Assembly (NCBI GenBank): GCA_016710585.1
Contig: JADJVN010000026.1
Location: forward strand, 1-64,000
Origin: Saprospiraceae bacterium
GTDB taxonomy: Bacteria > Bacteroidota > Bacteroidia > Chitinophagales > Saprospiraceae
Direction of reading: 5' to 3'
Length of the DNA stretch: 64,000 bases
The notes under the pieces are model-generated. The model worked only from the letters and a program-made list of their open reading frames with translations. It ran no database searches and had not been told where the DNA came from. Of this stretch, positions 17,207 through 27,415 are shown one piece after another. A program made the translations under genes and the position numbers. Within the stretch, counting starts at the first letter, position 1. Each line of letters begins with the position of its first letter.

Positions 17207-19372
17207 TTATAAATAAAGCAATCCTATATTTCTTATTTCATTCATGAATTCAAGATCATCGAGTGAAGAATTAAACTCTTTAAAAAAGTCTTCACGCACT
17301 TGCTGATAAGTTTTCTCTTTGTTTAGATAAATATTACATTCGTTTAATATTTTTTCTATCCAAGGAGCATATTTCAGTGGTGGATAAAGTTGGATGGTTT
17401 CGTTTGGAAGATAAATCGTAAGGATATAAAATGAAGTAGATTTTTTCTTGATAAAATTTAGTTCGAATGGGTGACCTAGCCAAACCACTTTGTGATGGGA
17501 TTTGATATTTGTTTTTTTGTCATCGATAAGAATGGAATAAATTAAATTTTCGTCGACGGTGCTTTCTGGTATCTCATGTTCAAACCATTCTTGAAGATCC
17601 AACTCAAAGCAATTGCCTTGCATGAAATTAAATAATGATTTTTCTAGTCCAAAACTAAATTTATTAGGATCACATCCGATCGTATCCTCAAATTCAATAT
17701 CATTATTTGCAAATGAAATAGCTTTGTATTTTGGGATGAGACCAAAATGTTGTGGGTTTTTTCCAACAGGACTATGAGCTGTCATTGCAAATTGATGCCA
17801 AAAACCAGATTGAATAATTCCTGCCTGAAACATTTGTCTCACGACTTCAAGTGAATCTATCGTCTCTTGCTCTGTTTGTGATGGGAAGCCATACATGAGA
17901 TAGGCATGCACCATGATATTATTTTCAGTAAGATGCTGACATACTTTACTCACTTGTGCTATAGTCACACCTTTGTCGATTAAAGCCAATAGTCTATCAG
18001 AGGCTACCTCAAGACCTCCAGAGACGGCTATGCAACCAGATTGTGCGAGGAGTTTGCAGAGATCTTTTGTGAAGCTTTTTTCAAATCGAATGTTTGCCCA
18101 CCATGTAATATTTATTTTCCGACGGATAATTTCTAATGCAAATTCTTTCATCAATGCTGGTGGCGCAGCTTCATCTACAAAATGGAAACCAGTATTCTGA
18201 TTAGATTGAATCAACTGTTCGACGCGGTCAACAAGCAAGGTCGCAGAATTTGCTTCATAGCGTTTGATATAATCTAAACTTAAATCGCAGAAAGTACATT
18301 TTCCCCAGTAGCAGCCATGAGCCATAGTGAGTTTATTCCATCTGCCATCACTCCATAATCGATGCATTGGATTCAATACATCAAGGATAGATAAATATTG
18401 ATCTAAAGGCAGATCACTATAATCGGGAGTTCCCACTTTTTCTTGTGGAATATCATTCAATAGACTGCCATTGTGATATTGAATTTGTCCATTGTTAAAA
18501 GTAAAAGTTCTTTTTAATAATTCAATGGGGATTTCAGCTTTGATATATTTATATAATTCAATTAAAGGTCTCTCACCATCATCAAGGCAAATGAAATCTG
18601 TCATTTCAAATAGTCTCACATCTTTTATCTCTCTTAGTTCTGTATTGACAAATCCACCGCCTAAAACAATTTTTAATTTAGGATAATTTGATTTTATAAA
18701 TTGTCCGCATCGTAAAGCACTATATAAGTTGCCAGGAAATGGGATCGAAATACCTATTAAAGTTGGATTGTTTTTTTTTATATAATCATCTACTATTTGA
18801 AAACTAAAATGGTCGACCAAGCTAGGTTTTTTTTGCAATTCAAGATATAATTCATCCATAGAATTGGCACTGCGCCCCAATCTTTCAGCATACCTAGAGA
18901 ATCCAAAAAATGGGTCTATTTCATCTACAATAAAATCAGATAAATCTTCTAGCATTAAACTTGACAGATGCCTTGCTTTGTCGATGATGCCCATTGATCC
19001 AAAGATTTCATCAAGATGTTGTATATGATCAAATCGTGATGCTTCGGGTAGGAAATTTCCTGAACAAATGGAATGGGATAGACTTGGATTTTTGTTTTGT
19101 AGAAAATTGATAATTGAATCAATTATAGAAATATATTTTTGTCGAAGTGAATAAATTCTTTTTGAGTTTTCAGATTTAAATTTATTCGGATTGGCTTGGT
19201 CAAATATAGTGGTAAGTCCATTCTTAGAAAATAATGTCAGTGTCACTTCAATGCCTATGTCAGCATGATAACAAGGGATTCCTTCAGTATTTAAAAATCC
19301 CTTTAAATATGCTGTCGCAGGATACGGCGTATTTAGTTGAGTGAATGGAGGAGTAAATAAAAATATGCTCAA
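17207..19372 (-). CDS. B12-binding-domain-type radical SAM protein
   Basis: 721 residues. An N-terminal cobalamin-binding-like Rossmann domain (LFTPPFTQLNTPYPATAYLK, then LIGISIPFPGNLYSALRCG, IKSNYPKLKIVLGGGFV) precedes the radical SAM core. The iron-sulfur motif is GCYWGKCTFCD with Cys354, Cys359 and Cys362 (C-x4-C-x2-C, a spacing seen in this subgroup). SGGLEVASDRLL and VHAYLMYGFPSQTEQETIDS are further core elements. A C-terminal part of about 150 residues has no recognised domain. The start is TTG at 19372, only about 8 bp downstream of the expected transcription start. The substrate is unknown; nearby genes give no pathway and no precursor peptide was found beside it. Confidence 0.85.
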   Translation of the reverse strand: MSIFLFTPPFTQLNTPYPATAYLKGFLNTEGIPCYHADIGIEVTLTLFSKNGLTTIFDQANPNKFKSENSKRIYSLRQKYISIIDSIINFLQNKNPSLSHSICSGNFLPEASRFDHIQHLDEIFGSMGIIDKARHLSSLMLEDLSDFIVDEIDPFFGFSRYAERLGRSANSMDELYLELQKKPSLVDHFSFQIVDDYIKKNNPTLIGISIPFPGNLYSALRCGQFIKSNYPKLKIVLGGGFVNTELREIKDVRLFEMTDFICLDDGERPLIELYKYIKAEIPIELLKRTFTFNNGQIQYHNGSLLNDIPQEKVGTPDYSDLPLDQYLSILDVLNPMHRLWSDGRWNKLTMAHGCYWGKCTFCDLSLDYIKRYEANSATLLVDRVEQLIQSNQNTGFHFVDEAAPPALMKEFALEIIRRKINITWWANIRFEKSFTKDLCKLLAQSGCIAVSGGLEVASDRLLALIDKGVTIAQVSKVCQHLTENNIMVHAYLMYGFPSQTEQETIDSLEVVRQMFQAGIIQSGFWHQFAMTAHSPVGKNPQHFGLIPKYKAISFANNDIEFEDTIGCDPNKFSFGLEKSLFNFMQGNCFELDLQEWFEHEIPESTVDENLIYSILIDDKKTNIKSHHKVVWLGHPFELNFIKKKSTSFYILTIYLPNETIQLYPPLKYAPWIEKILNECNIYLNKEKTYQQVREDFFKEFNSSLDDLEFMNEIRNIGLLYL

Positions 19373-19386
19373 TACAAAAATTTGCT

Positions 19387-19394
19387 CAAAGATA
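19387..19394 (-). promoter_or_regulatory. Promoter -7 element (TATCTTTG) for the radical SAM gene
   Basis: Reverse-strand TATCTTTG matches TAnnTTTG. Transcription would start near 19380, leaving an almost leaderless message before the TTG at 19372. Confidence 0.5.
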
Positions 19395-19465
19395 GTTTAA
19401 TTTTAAATAAACTGTGAATGCCTATAAATGGATCAACTTATCAAAGGTGTTGATGTTGGCTATCC

Positions 19466-20368
19466 ATGAATTCTCATAAAGTTGATTTGGTTTCTTGGAT
19501 ATTGTTAATAGTATTGACGATTATTTGGGGATTTAGCTATTATTTTATAAAGCATAGTTTGACCAGCTTTAACCCAACACAAATTACTGTGTTGAGGATG
19601 GTATTTAGTGCTGTTGCATTATTGCCTTTACTTCCGTTTGCGCTTAAATCTATTCCATTCAATAAGTATAATTTTATTTTTATTTGTGGTTTGATAGGAA
19701 GTTTTTTACCTGCATTTTTATATCCTTTTGCACAACAAAAAATATCAAGTTCTGTAGCTGGAATTATAAATGCATTTACACCGATATGTACCTATGGCAT
19801 AGGAATGTTATTCTATGCTGTACCTAAAGAGAAATCTAAAATACTAGGATCCATAATCGCATTCATCGGAGCAGTTGCGCTTATTGTTTTTAAGCCTAAT
19901 GCTACATTGAAAGCAGATTTTTTATATTTATTGGTTGCATTTACAGTTCCATTTTTATATGGCTTCAATGGCAATACATTAAAGACTAACCTTAAAGATG
20001 TCTCGGGCTTGCATGTGACTGTATTGATGTATCTCTTCATGGCTATAATCTGTATTCCTATTGGATTATACTCCAACGCTTTTCGTCAAATTCCCATAGC
20101 CATGAAAGAAGGAAATTCATTATACCATCTTTTAGCTCTTAGTGTATTGGGAAGCGCCATAGCGATGGCACTGTTTAATATACTTGTGAAACGAGTCCAT
20201 ATATTATTCGCGGCATCTGTTACATTTTTAATGCCAATTGTCTCGGTGATAGTCGGCGTATTTGATGGTGAGCGAATTCGGTGGAATGATTTGCTAGGAT
20301 TGGCTTTGATTCTTGTTGGTGTCTTGCTAATCAATAATTTGATTGGTAAGAAGATGCTTCAACTTTGA
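19466..20368 (+). CDS. EamA/DMT-family transporter
   Basis: 300 residues with about ten predicted membrane helices in two repeated halves, the EamA (drug/metabolite transporter) architecture. The first repeat begins ILLIVLTIIWGFSYYFIKHS with the FNPTQITVLRMV loop typical of the family; the second begins after about residue 155. The C terminus LGLALILVGVLLINNL is also typical. Such carriers export amino acids or metabolites across the inner membrane; the substrate cannot be told from sequence. It is divergent from the radical SAM gene, and no clear promoter was found. Confidence 0.9.
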   Translation: MNSHKVDLVSWILLIVLTIIWGFSYYFIKHSLTSFNPTQITVLRMVFSAVALLPLLPFALKSIPFNKYNFIFICGLIGSFLPAFLYPFAQQKISSSVAGIINAFTPICTYGIGMLFYAVPKEKSKILGSIIAFIGAVALIVFKPNATLKADFLYLLVAFTVPFLYGFNGNTLKTNLKDVSGLHVTVLMYLFMAIICIPIGLYSNAFRQIPIAMKEGNSLYHLLALSVLGSAIAMALFNILVKRVHILFAASVTFLMPIVSVIVGVFDGERIRWNDLLGLALILVGVLLINNLIGKKMLQL

Positions 20369-20432
20369 GTGGATGGGATTCTAGTGTGAGATTACAATTT
20401 CGAATACATTATTTTTATATATAAAAATTTTA

Positions 20433-20440
20433 TATATTTG
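20433..20440 (+). promoter_or_regulatory. Promoter -7 element (TATATTTG) for the small lipoprotein gene
   Basis: Matches TAnnTTTG, 22 bp before the ATG at 20463. The -33 element is not clear. Confidence 0.5.
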
Positions 20441-20462
20441 CCTTTAGAATTAATAGACCAAT

Positions 20463-20822
20463 ATGCGTATTTTGATTTTCTCCTTGACCTTTGTATTGAT
20501 TATTGCTTGTAATAGTGATCAAAAATCATATAAAAGTTTATCCACAATGGATGCACAATTGCCTTTTACCACAGAGAATTTCCAAGGGGCATGGGCCTCT
20601 GTAAATGATAAAACCAATGCAGCATTTAAAATAGATGGATCTAATTTTCTTTTTAATGAGAATGGGACATTTAAGTCATTCCCATGTGAAATTAAAGGGG
20701 ACTCTTTTATTGTCACTTACCCAAATTTGCGTTTTGGATACAAGGTTATATTGTGGAAAGCAGATTCTGTTCATTTGATGGATGAATATCAGACGAATAC
20801 TTTTATTCGTTTAAAGAATTAA
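20463..20822 (+). CDS. Hypothetical lipoprotein
   Basis: 119 residues. Signal peptide with lipobox (LIIAC, Cys16). The mature part has an N-terminal variable stretch and a compact beta-rich domain (NFQGAWASVNDKTNAAFKID, FLFNENGTFKSFPCEI, FIVTYPNLRFGYKVIL), resembling small lipocalin-like or DUF-type lipoproteins, but no family is certain. Its TAA stop (20820-20822) overlaps the stop of the convergent histidine kinase frame in a shared TTAA (20819-20822). Confidence 0.7.
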   Translation: MRILIFSLTFVLIIACNSDQKSYKSLSTMDAQLPFTTENFQGAWASVNDKTNAAFKIDGSNFLFNENGTFKSFPCEIKGDSFIVTYPNLRFGYKVILWKADSVHLMDEYQTNTFIRLKN

Positions 20823-23253
20823 ATATTCATATTAAGTTTGTTTAAAGTAAAGCAAAAAGTCGATCCTTCATTGACTTTTGATTCAACCCATATTTTTCCA
20901 TTATAAAGTTCGACTACTTTTTTGCAGATGCGCAAACCGATTCCACTGCCAGACTCATTTTTTGAAAGCCTCACGAATGGTTCAAAAATTTTATCATAAT
21001 ACTCTTCAGGAATACCGATACCATTGTCTTGAATTTTAATGATTTTTTGATGTCTGTATTTTTACTTTCATTGAATATTTTAATATGAATTGGTCGATCA
21101 GGTGATTTAAATTTTATTGCATTAATGATGAGATTCTGAAATAAGCTTCTTAGTAAAGTTGGGTGAGCATTGATTGTACCGAGTTTTCCAATTTGAAAAT
21201 CTACTGTAGCGGCAGTTTGATTGAGATAAAGTATTTGAATAACTTCATTGACGATATCATTCATATTAACCTTTGTGGGTTTTGGTAAATGTTGATTCAA
21301 AGTGGATAATTGGAGCAAATCTTCTATCATATGGTTTAATCGATCTGCTTCTTTAAATAGAAAATTGAGATTATCAGTGATGACTTCTTGAACTGGAGCA
21401 TTCTCCGAGTTCATTTTTTTTCGCATAGATTCGATCATTGAAAAGATAGTATATAGTGGTGCTTTGATATCATGGGCTGCTGTAAATGCAAAATTTTTTA
21501 GATTGATATTGGATTCATTAAGTTCTCTGTTTTTATTCTCTATGATTTCATTAGTGAGATAAAGTTTTTCGTTATTGAGATTTAAATCTTGATTTGCTTG
21601 TAAGAGTTGGATATTTAAATTTTTATTTTTTATTGAGCCTCTATAAATCAGCAAACTCATTATTGACAAAGCCAAAATGGTCAATAAGGCATATATAAAA
21701 TTTCTATTTCTGTTTTTGAGTTTTAGTGTATTGATTTCATTTTTAGTCTCTAGGTTTTCAATCTCTAGTTCATTCATTTTATTCAACTTAATATTTTCTA
21801 TCTTAGCAGTTGTCTTACCTATGTTGATAAATTTCTCTTGGTTGATCATACTGTCTGTATTGGATGTATTCAGATCAAACATTTTTATTGCAAAGTTCGA
21901 ATTATTGGTTTTGATGTATGCGGGGACCAACCTGTCAGTTGTTTTGTCAATAAGTGTGAAGTGTTTGTTCTTTAGACCATATTCTAATACTTTAGTCCAT
22001 TCTTTAATGGCAAGTTTTGTGTTCCCCTCCATCTCTGCAATGTCTCCTTTTTTGATTGTTATATTATTTAGATGGGCAGTGTCATTAATTTTGATCGCAT
22101 CGTCTTCAGCATCAGACAGGTACATTTTTGCTTTCTCAAGTTGATTTGTTTTGCTATAAATTGTACCTATTGAATAATTGATGTAAGACATATGGTTCGA
22201 ATAGCTGGGCTTTGATTTGTCCAACAGTTGAATACAATTTTGATATTTTTCTAATGCATTCTCCAAATGATCTTGCTCTAGTTCTATATTGGCTAAGGAA
22301 AATTCTAGTTCAAGTTTTGGAATTTTAAAGCTGCTATTTTTACTGAGTTCGACACTTTTTAGAAAGCAGGATTTCGCTTCCTCAAATTTACTGAGATCTA
22401 AATAGACATTGCCTAGATTAAAATTGAGAATGGCGATCTCATGCTGCAGATCCAACTCTGTTGCTATATCTATAGCTTTTTGATAATAATTTAAACTGAT
22501 GTCAGATAATCCTTTGTCAGTGTTTATTTGAGCAAGGATTCTATTCGTTTTTATTGTTTGATATTTATTTTTAATCTTCTCAAATAATTGTTGTGATTTG
22601 AGCACTTGATTTTCTGCTTCTCCAACATTACCTTGGATGTTATTGGAAAGTGCATGCATGAATAATGTGTTTGCTATCGCGAAAGTATCTTGTGTTCGCT
22701 GAGCAATTCTATCAGCAATGGTTAGTACAGAATCTAATTTTGCAAATTCTTTTAATTTGAGAAAATTTGAAGATTGTGCATTGAGAATTTTAAGATATTT
22801 TTGACTGTCATTTTTTTCAATAAATTGGATAGCTGAAGCTAAATTATTATTCGATGTTTTAAAGTCTCCTTTTTGAGCATTTACTTTTCCTAAGACGAAA
22901 TAATAATTTTCTTTTATTTCATTGTATGGTGTTTGAATTAAGCTATCGATAAGAAATGCTTCTTGTATTGAGCTAATTGATTTTGGTGTCTCACGCATGA
23001 ATTGATAATAATCGGCAAGGGCGATTTTGGATATTAGGATTGATATTGAGTCATTGGAAGTGAGGGCTTTTTCTGAATATTCCCTAAGAAATTGAGGGTA
23101 GTCTTTATTGTAATTTTGTAATTTGGATTCGAGGATATTATATTGATCTGCATAGTATTTGTGCTGATCAACATTGTTAATTTGACATTTGATAAAGAAG
23201 CAAAACAATACTGCAAAGCCATAAACCCATTGTATTTTTGGTAGAGGATCCAT
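20819..23253 (-). pseudogene. TPR-containing sensor histidine kinase, frameshifted in the ATPase domain
   Basis: The first frame (20971-23253) encodes 760 residues: a signal/membrane start, about ten tetratricopeptide-like repeats in the periplasm (about 60-480), one membrane helix (about 514-534), a coiled linker, a HisKA dimerisation domain with phospho-acceptor His594 (FTAAHDIKAPLYTIFSM), and the start of the HATPase domain (N-box LFQNLIINAIKF). At the T6 run 21043-21048 the frame slips; the next frame continues with KIQDNGIGIPEEYYDKIFEP, FVRLSKNESGSGIGLRICKK and a C-terminal GSTFCFTLNK to a stop at 20819-20821. One extra A on the coding strand would repair it. No response regulator is adjacent, so it would act as an orphan kinase. 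Confidence 0.8.
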
Positions 23254-23578
23254 AAAAACAAATTAATAAAGTAACGAAAGTTTCTTATTAAAGGTGACTA
23301 GTTAAATAGGCTATAAAGTTAGTAAATTTTTTACAAATTGCTGATTTTTTTATTTTTATTCCAATTATTTGAGTCTTAAATGAAGATTTAAGGTACTAGA
23401 AGCCAGTTTATAAAACCTATATTTTCCATAGTATACAATTAAATATTTAGAATTGATCTACATTTTTAAACACATTAGTTAGGTATTTTTGCTATTTTTG
23501 GAATGATTGATTTTTTGGGGAATAAATCCTTTTTGTAAAATACTTAATTGTAATATTAAAAAATATTTAAATATTGAA
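23254..23578. other. Intergenic region, nothing identified
   Basis: About 325 bp, very AT-rich, with stops in all frames. It should carry the promoter of the histidine kinase near 23254-23300, but no convincing TAnnTTTG element was found (closest is TTAATTTG on the reverse strand). Confidence 0.5.
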
Positions 23579-24181
23579 TTAAGGATAAAAAATTGTTTTG
23601 CATTGACATCTCGGATCATTAAATCTAATTTCTTTACCTTCATGATATTCTTTTAATTTTTGTTTTGATGAATCATTAAACAAGGGAATCATTAATCCTA
23701 CCAGAATTAAAACAGCTCCAATGACTCCAAAGGAAAATGAAACTATACCGAAAACGATGTCACTAATTAAACCTACAGATCCTGAACTTGCAGCCAAACC
23801 CAATATACCTAAAACAAGCCCACTAATAAGAAATCCATTGATTGGAAATTTTGATTTAGAGTCCTTAATTTTATTATCCAGAATTTGTATTCCAGCGATC
23901 TCTGATTTGCATATTTGATATGTGTTTTTTGAATTAGAAACTAAAATACTATCATTTGAAATATTGAGAATTTTTAATCCTTTGCTTTGATTTATATACT
24001 TGTTTTTAGATTTGGATTTTGGATCAAAATTTAGAATTGCAATATCATTCTGATAAATATTTTGTTTTGTTGAATCTTCATATGTGCATTGCATTAGCAC
24101 TTTGGAAGTTGCATTTTCTTGCGAGTTGAGGTTTAAGCTTATGAAACAGATGGTAATGATTATTAAGTTTAATTTCTTCAT
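23579..24181 (-). CDS. Hypothetical membrane protein
   Basis: 200 residues. A signal-like N terminus (MKKLNLIIITICFISLNLNS) is followed by about 90 residues of beta-like sequence (VLMQCTYEDSTKQNIYQND, KGLKILNISNDSILVSNSKN), then two adjacent glycine-rich membrane helices (about 115-137 and 142-165) with a short loop, and a hydrophilic tail (KEYHEGKEIRFNDPRCQCK). The layout resembles small Bacteroidota proteins with a periplasmic domain and a hairpin anchor. No family recognised. Confidence 0.6.
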   Translation of the reverse strand: MKKLNLIIITICFISLNLNSQENATSKVLMQCTYEDSTKQNIYQNDIAILNFDPKSKSKNKYINQSKGLKILNISNDSILVSNSKNTYQICKSEIAGIQILDNKIKDSKSKFPINGFLISGLVLGILGLAASSGSVGLISDIVFGIVSFSFGVIGAVLILVGLMIPLFNDSSKQKLKEYHEGKEIRFNDPRCQCKTIFYP

Positions 24182-24481
24182 GATATGATATTTTTGATAT
24201 CACAAATGTGAGCGCTATTAAGTGCTGAAAATGAAAAATCTTTATTTTTATTATCGTTTTATGATAAAATTCTAATTAAAATTTTAGTATATTATACATT
24301 TTAGATAATTTTATTGAATTTTTAGCAATAATATATGAATTTTGACTTCTGTAGATTCTGACCATTGGTAATGAAATTCAGAATTTTACAAAAGAAGTTG
24401 ACTAGTATTAAAAGGGAATAAATAGTTTGCTTGATATCTATTATTGATTCCAGCAAAATTTATTTTTAGATTTAAAGAATT
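24182..24481. other. Intergenic region, nothing identified
   Basis: 300 bp of AT-rich sequence between two minus-strand genes. No open frame, hairpin terminator or promoter could be supported. Confidence 0.5.
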
Positions 24482-26536
24482 TTAATACTTCAGCAGAGAT
24501 TCAATTTCTAATTTCACCTTCTCAGCATTTAGCACCATCTCTTGTTCTAAAATAGAATTTAATGGTATCGCAGGGAGATTTTTTGATCCAATAGTTCGCA
24601 CAGGTGCATCCAAATATTCAAAACAATTTTCTTGTATTCTTCCAGCCAATGTTTGTGCAAAACTATTATTGATGGTTTCTTCGGTGACGACGAGACATCT
24701 ACCGTTTTTCTTCACTGATGCATATATCGCATTGGTATCTAATGGTTCTAAAGTTCGTAAGTCAATGATCTCAATTTTATTAGGAAATGATTTTGCAGCA
24801 TTCAGTGACCAATGGACACCCATGCCATAAGTTATGATGCTCAAGGTATTTTCTTTCTTTGCAATTTCTTCGTTGGTTTCCAATACAATGTTAGCCTTTC
24901 CCAAAGGCAAGATATAGTCTTCATCTGGCATGATCCCTTTGGCAGCATCAGTACCAGGTACTTTCGACCAATACAATCCTTTGTGTTCAAATATCACAAC
25001 AGGATTCGGATCATAATATGCGGCTTTCATTAATCCTTTTAAGTCAGCACCATTGCTTGGGTAAACAACTTTTACACCTTTAATATTGAGTACGACGGAC
25101 TCTACGCTAGATGAATGATATGGACCGCCACTACCATATGCGCCTATAGGAACTCTGAGGATCATGGAGACAGGATATTTTCCATTAGTGAGGTAACATG
25201 ATCTAGCAACTTCTGTAAACAATTGATTCAATCCTGGCCAGATATAATCTGCGAATTGTACTTCAACAATAGGCTTCAATCCAACTGCGCTCATCCCAAC
25301 AGTGCTTCCTACAATGAAAGCTTCTTGTATTGGAGTATTGAATACGCGATCATCTCCAAACTTTTGAGCAAGTGTTGCTGCTTCGCGAAATACACCTCCC
25401 AATCTTTTTCCTACATCTTGTCCATACAATAAGCATTCAGGATGTTTTCGCATCAATTCTTCTACCGCAAACAAAGCACAGTCCACCATTACTTTTTCTT
25501 CACCTTGAATAGGTGAGCGATCTCCTGATTCTTCTTTGATAGAAGTTGGGGCATAATCATGAGTGTAGAGATCTTGAGGTCTAGGATCTTCTTCTTCTTT
25601 GGCTAGAAGAAAATCATCTTCAACTTTTTTAAATGCAGCTTGGCTAATTTCATTGATTTGATCATTACTGAATCCATTTAACTTCAATAGATCTTGAAGT
25701 TTAGGGAAAGGATCTTTTTTACTTTCTTTTTCTAAATCATCTCTATACCATTCTTTCCTTACACCAGAAGTGTGATGATTGAGCAATGGAACTTTGGCAT
25801 GAAGTAAAAATGGTTTTCGATTTTTACGAATATAATTAATCGCCATTTCAGCTGCGTGGGCACATTGTTCGTACTCTGTTCCGTCTATACTGATATATTC
25901 TATTCCTGGAAATCCCTTGATATAATCGATTGCATCTCCTCTTCTTATTTCTGAAGCGTGAGCAGAGATATCCCATTGGTTATCTTGTATCAAATACAGA
26001 ATCGGAAGCTGCTTCAAGGACGCCATGTGGAATGCTTCTGCGACTTCACCCTCTGTGATTGAAGCATCTCCCAATGAACATACAACTATTGGCTTTTGAG
26101 AATCTTCATTTTGATCTAGATTAATTTTTTCTTTATATTGAATACCCATCGCTATCCCTGTGCTTGGTATAGCTTGCATTCCAGTAGCTGAAGATTGATG
26201 TGGTATTTTTGGTTTGTCAAGGTCTTTTAAACTTGGGTGAGAATAGTAGGAGCGGCCACCTGAGAAAGGATCATTTTTTTTTGCCATCAATTGTAGCATG
26301 AGATCAAATGGTCTCATTCCAATGGCAAGTAAAAGCGCATCATCGCGGTAATATGCAGACAGAAAATCTTGCGGTAATAATCGAGTGCCGATCGCAATTT
26401 GTATCGCTTCATGACCTCTTGATGTTGCATGGACATATTTTGAGACAAATTTGAAATTTGCTTCATATATTTCAGTCATTGCTTTTGCTGTGGAAAGCAA
26501 TTTGAAAGCGCGAATAAGTTCTTCTTTATGATTCAA
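24482..26536 (-). CDS. 2-oxoacid dehydrogenase E1, fused alpha and beta subunits
   Basis: Thiamine-diphosphate-dependent decarboxylase component of a branched-chain 2-oxoacid (or pyruvate-like) dehydrogenase complex. 684 residues combine both subunits: the alpha half (about 1-330) has HATSRGHEAIQIA, YYRDDALLL, the diphosphate/Mg site GDASITEGEV...DNQW (157 onward) and HHTSGVRKEWYR; the beta half (about 350-684) has LLYGQDVGKRLGG, FNTPIQEAFIVGSTVGM, PIVEVQFADYIWP, GSGGPYHSSSVE and VTEETINNSFAQ. Such fusions are common in Bacteroidota. E2 and E3 are not in the window. The start is TTG at 26536, 3 bp after the stop of the upstream enoyl-CoA hydratase, which indicates translational coupling; the nearest in-frame ATG is 19 codons later and would cut the conserved N terminus. 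Confidence 0.9.
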   Translation of the reverse strand: MNHKEELIRAFKLLSTAKAMTEIYEANFKFVSKYVHATSRGHEAIQIAIGTRLLPQDFLSAYYRDDALLLAIGMRPFDLMLQLMAKKNDPFSGGRSYYSHPSLKDLDKPKIPHQSSATGMQAIPSTGIAMGIQYKEKINLDQNEDSQKPIVVCSLGDASITEGEVAEAFHMASLKQLPILYLIQDNQWDISAHASEIRRGDAIDYIKGFPGIEYISIDGTEYEQCAHAAEMAINYIRKNRKPFLLHAKVPLLNHHTSGVRKEWYRDDLEKESKKDPFPKLQDLLKLNGFSNDQINEISQAAFKKVEDDFLLAKEEEDPRPQDLYTHDYAPTSIKEESGDRSPIQGEEKVMVDCALFAVEELMRKHPECLLYGQDVGKRLGGVFREAATLAQKFGDDRVFNTPIQEAFIVGSTVGMSAVGLKPIVEVQFADYIWPGLNQLFTEVARSCYLTNGKYPVSMILRVPIGAYGSGGPYHSSSVESVVLNIKGVKVVYPSNGADLKGLMKAAYYDPNPVVIFEHKGLYWSKVPGTDAAKGIMPDEDYILPLGKANIVLETNEEIAKKENTLSIITYGMGVHWSLNAAKSFPNKIEIIDLRTLEPLDTNAIYASVKKNGRCLVVTEETINNSFAQTLAGRIQENCFEYLDAPVRTIGSKNLPAIPLNSILEQEMVLNAEKVKLEIESLLKY

Positions 26537-26539
26537 GGC

Positions 26540-27304
26540 TTAGGCTTTTACTTTAAATGATTGAATAGCAGATTTGGCATAATCGCTGAGGATTAATTCA
26601 CCACTGATATTTGCTCTTTCGATGAGTAATGAATCCCAATGGTCTGTTCCTTGCCAAAATACTTTTTTTAATTCGGCTAATGCCATTGGACTATAACTTA
26701 ACAAATTATCAATAAAAATTTTTAGATAATTGTCCAATTGTTCCACTGTTTCAAATGATTCTTGATAGAGACCTATATTTTTTGCCCATTCTGCAGTTTG
26801 CCATTCCGCAGGTGTTAGAGACAGTTTAGCAAAATTGGCAAGCCCTATTTTTCTTTCGACTGCTGGTCCAATGACGAAAGGTCCAATACCAACAGCAAGC
26901 TCTGACAATCGAAAAGTAGCCCACTTCGTAGCCATAGAATAATCTGCTGCTGCGGCAATGCCGACTCCTCCTCCGATTGCTTTGCCATGAACTCTTGCTA
27001 TGACTATTTTTTTACAAGTGCGTATCGCATTAATCACATTGGCAAATCCTGAAAAAAAGTGAAGCCCTTCTGTTTTGTTGGTAATCGATAATAATTCATC
27101 AAAACTAGCACCTGCACAGAAGGTCTTTTCGCCTTCTGATCGCAATAAAATGAGTTTGACTTCTGGATTCAATCCCGCCAATAATATTTCACTGCTCATT
27201 GCAGAGAGTAATTCACTTGGTAAGCTATTGTGAGCTGGATGGTGAAAAGCAATGGTGCAAAGCCCATTTTCAATATTTCTAGTTACAAATGCTTGATTAG
27301 CCAT
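26540..27304 (-). CDS. Enoyl-CoA hydratase/isomerase family protein
   Basis: 254 residues, crotonase fold. Hallmarks are the oxyanion-hole segments CAGASFDELL (about 62-71) and HGKAIGGGVGIAAAADYSMA (about 105-124), and the helix RLSELAVGIGPFVIGP, where the Glu usual for hydratases may be present. A role in branched-chain amino-acid or fatty-acid breakdown (methylglutaconyl-CoA hydratase-like) is consistent with its coupling to the E1 gene that follows after 3 bp, but the precise substrate is inferred. Starts at ATG 27304 with a promoter upstream at 27324-27331. Confidence 0.88.
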   Translation of the reverse strand: MANQAFVTRNIENGLCTIAFHHPAHNSLPSELLSAMSSEILLAGLNPEVKLILLRSEGEKTFCAGASFDELLSITNKTEGLHFFSGFANVINAIRTCKKIVIARVHGKAIGGGVGIAAAADYSMATKWATFRLSELAVGIGPFVIGPAVERKIGLANFAKLSLTPAEWQTAEWAKNIGLYQESFETVEQLDNYLKIFIDNLLSYSPMALAELKKVFWQGTDHWDSLLIERANISGELILSDYAKSAIQSFKVKA

Positions 27305-27323
27305 ATTTCAAAATTGTCTTTGG

Positions 27324-27331
27324 CAAAGGTA
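27324..27331 (-). promoter_or_regulatory. Promoter -7 element (TACCTTTG) for the hydratase-E1 operon
   Basis: Reverse-strand TACCTTTG matches TAnnTTTG, 20 bp before the ATG at 27304. It would drive both genes. Confidence 0.5.
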
Positions 27332-27415
27332 TAGGATTCTTCTCAATAGTTAATGAAGCAATTAGGAAAAGTAATTGCAAATATTAAGTATGCCTATTAT
27401 TATAAAAATAGCTTT

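Noticed and set aside
17207..19372. RiPP maturase with precursor peptide
   Set aside because: No small precursor-like frame with conserved leader was seen next to the radical SAM gene, and the C-x4-C spacing alone is not specific.
21677..22144. 155-residue hydrophobic plus-strand frame
   Set aside because: Antisense shadow of the histidine kinase TPR/membrane region.
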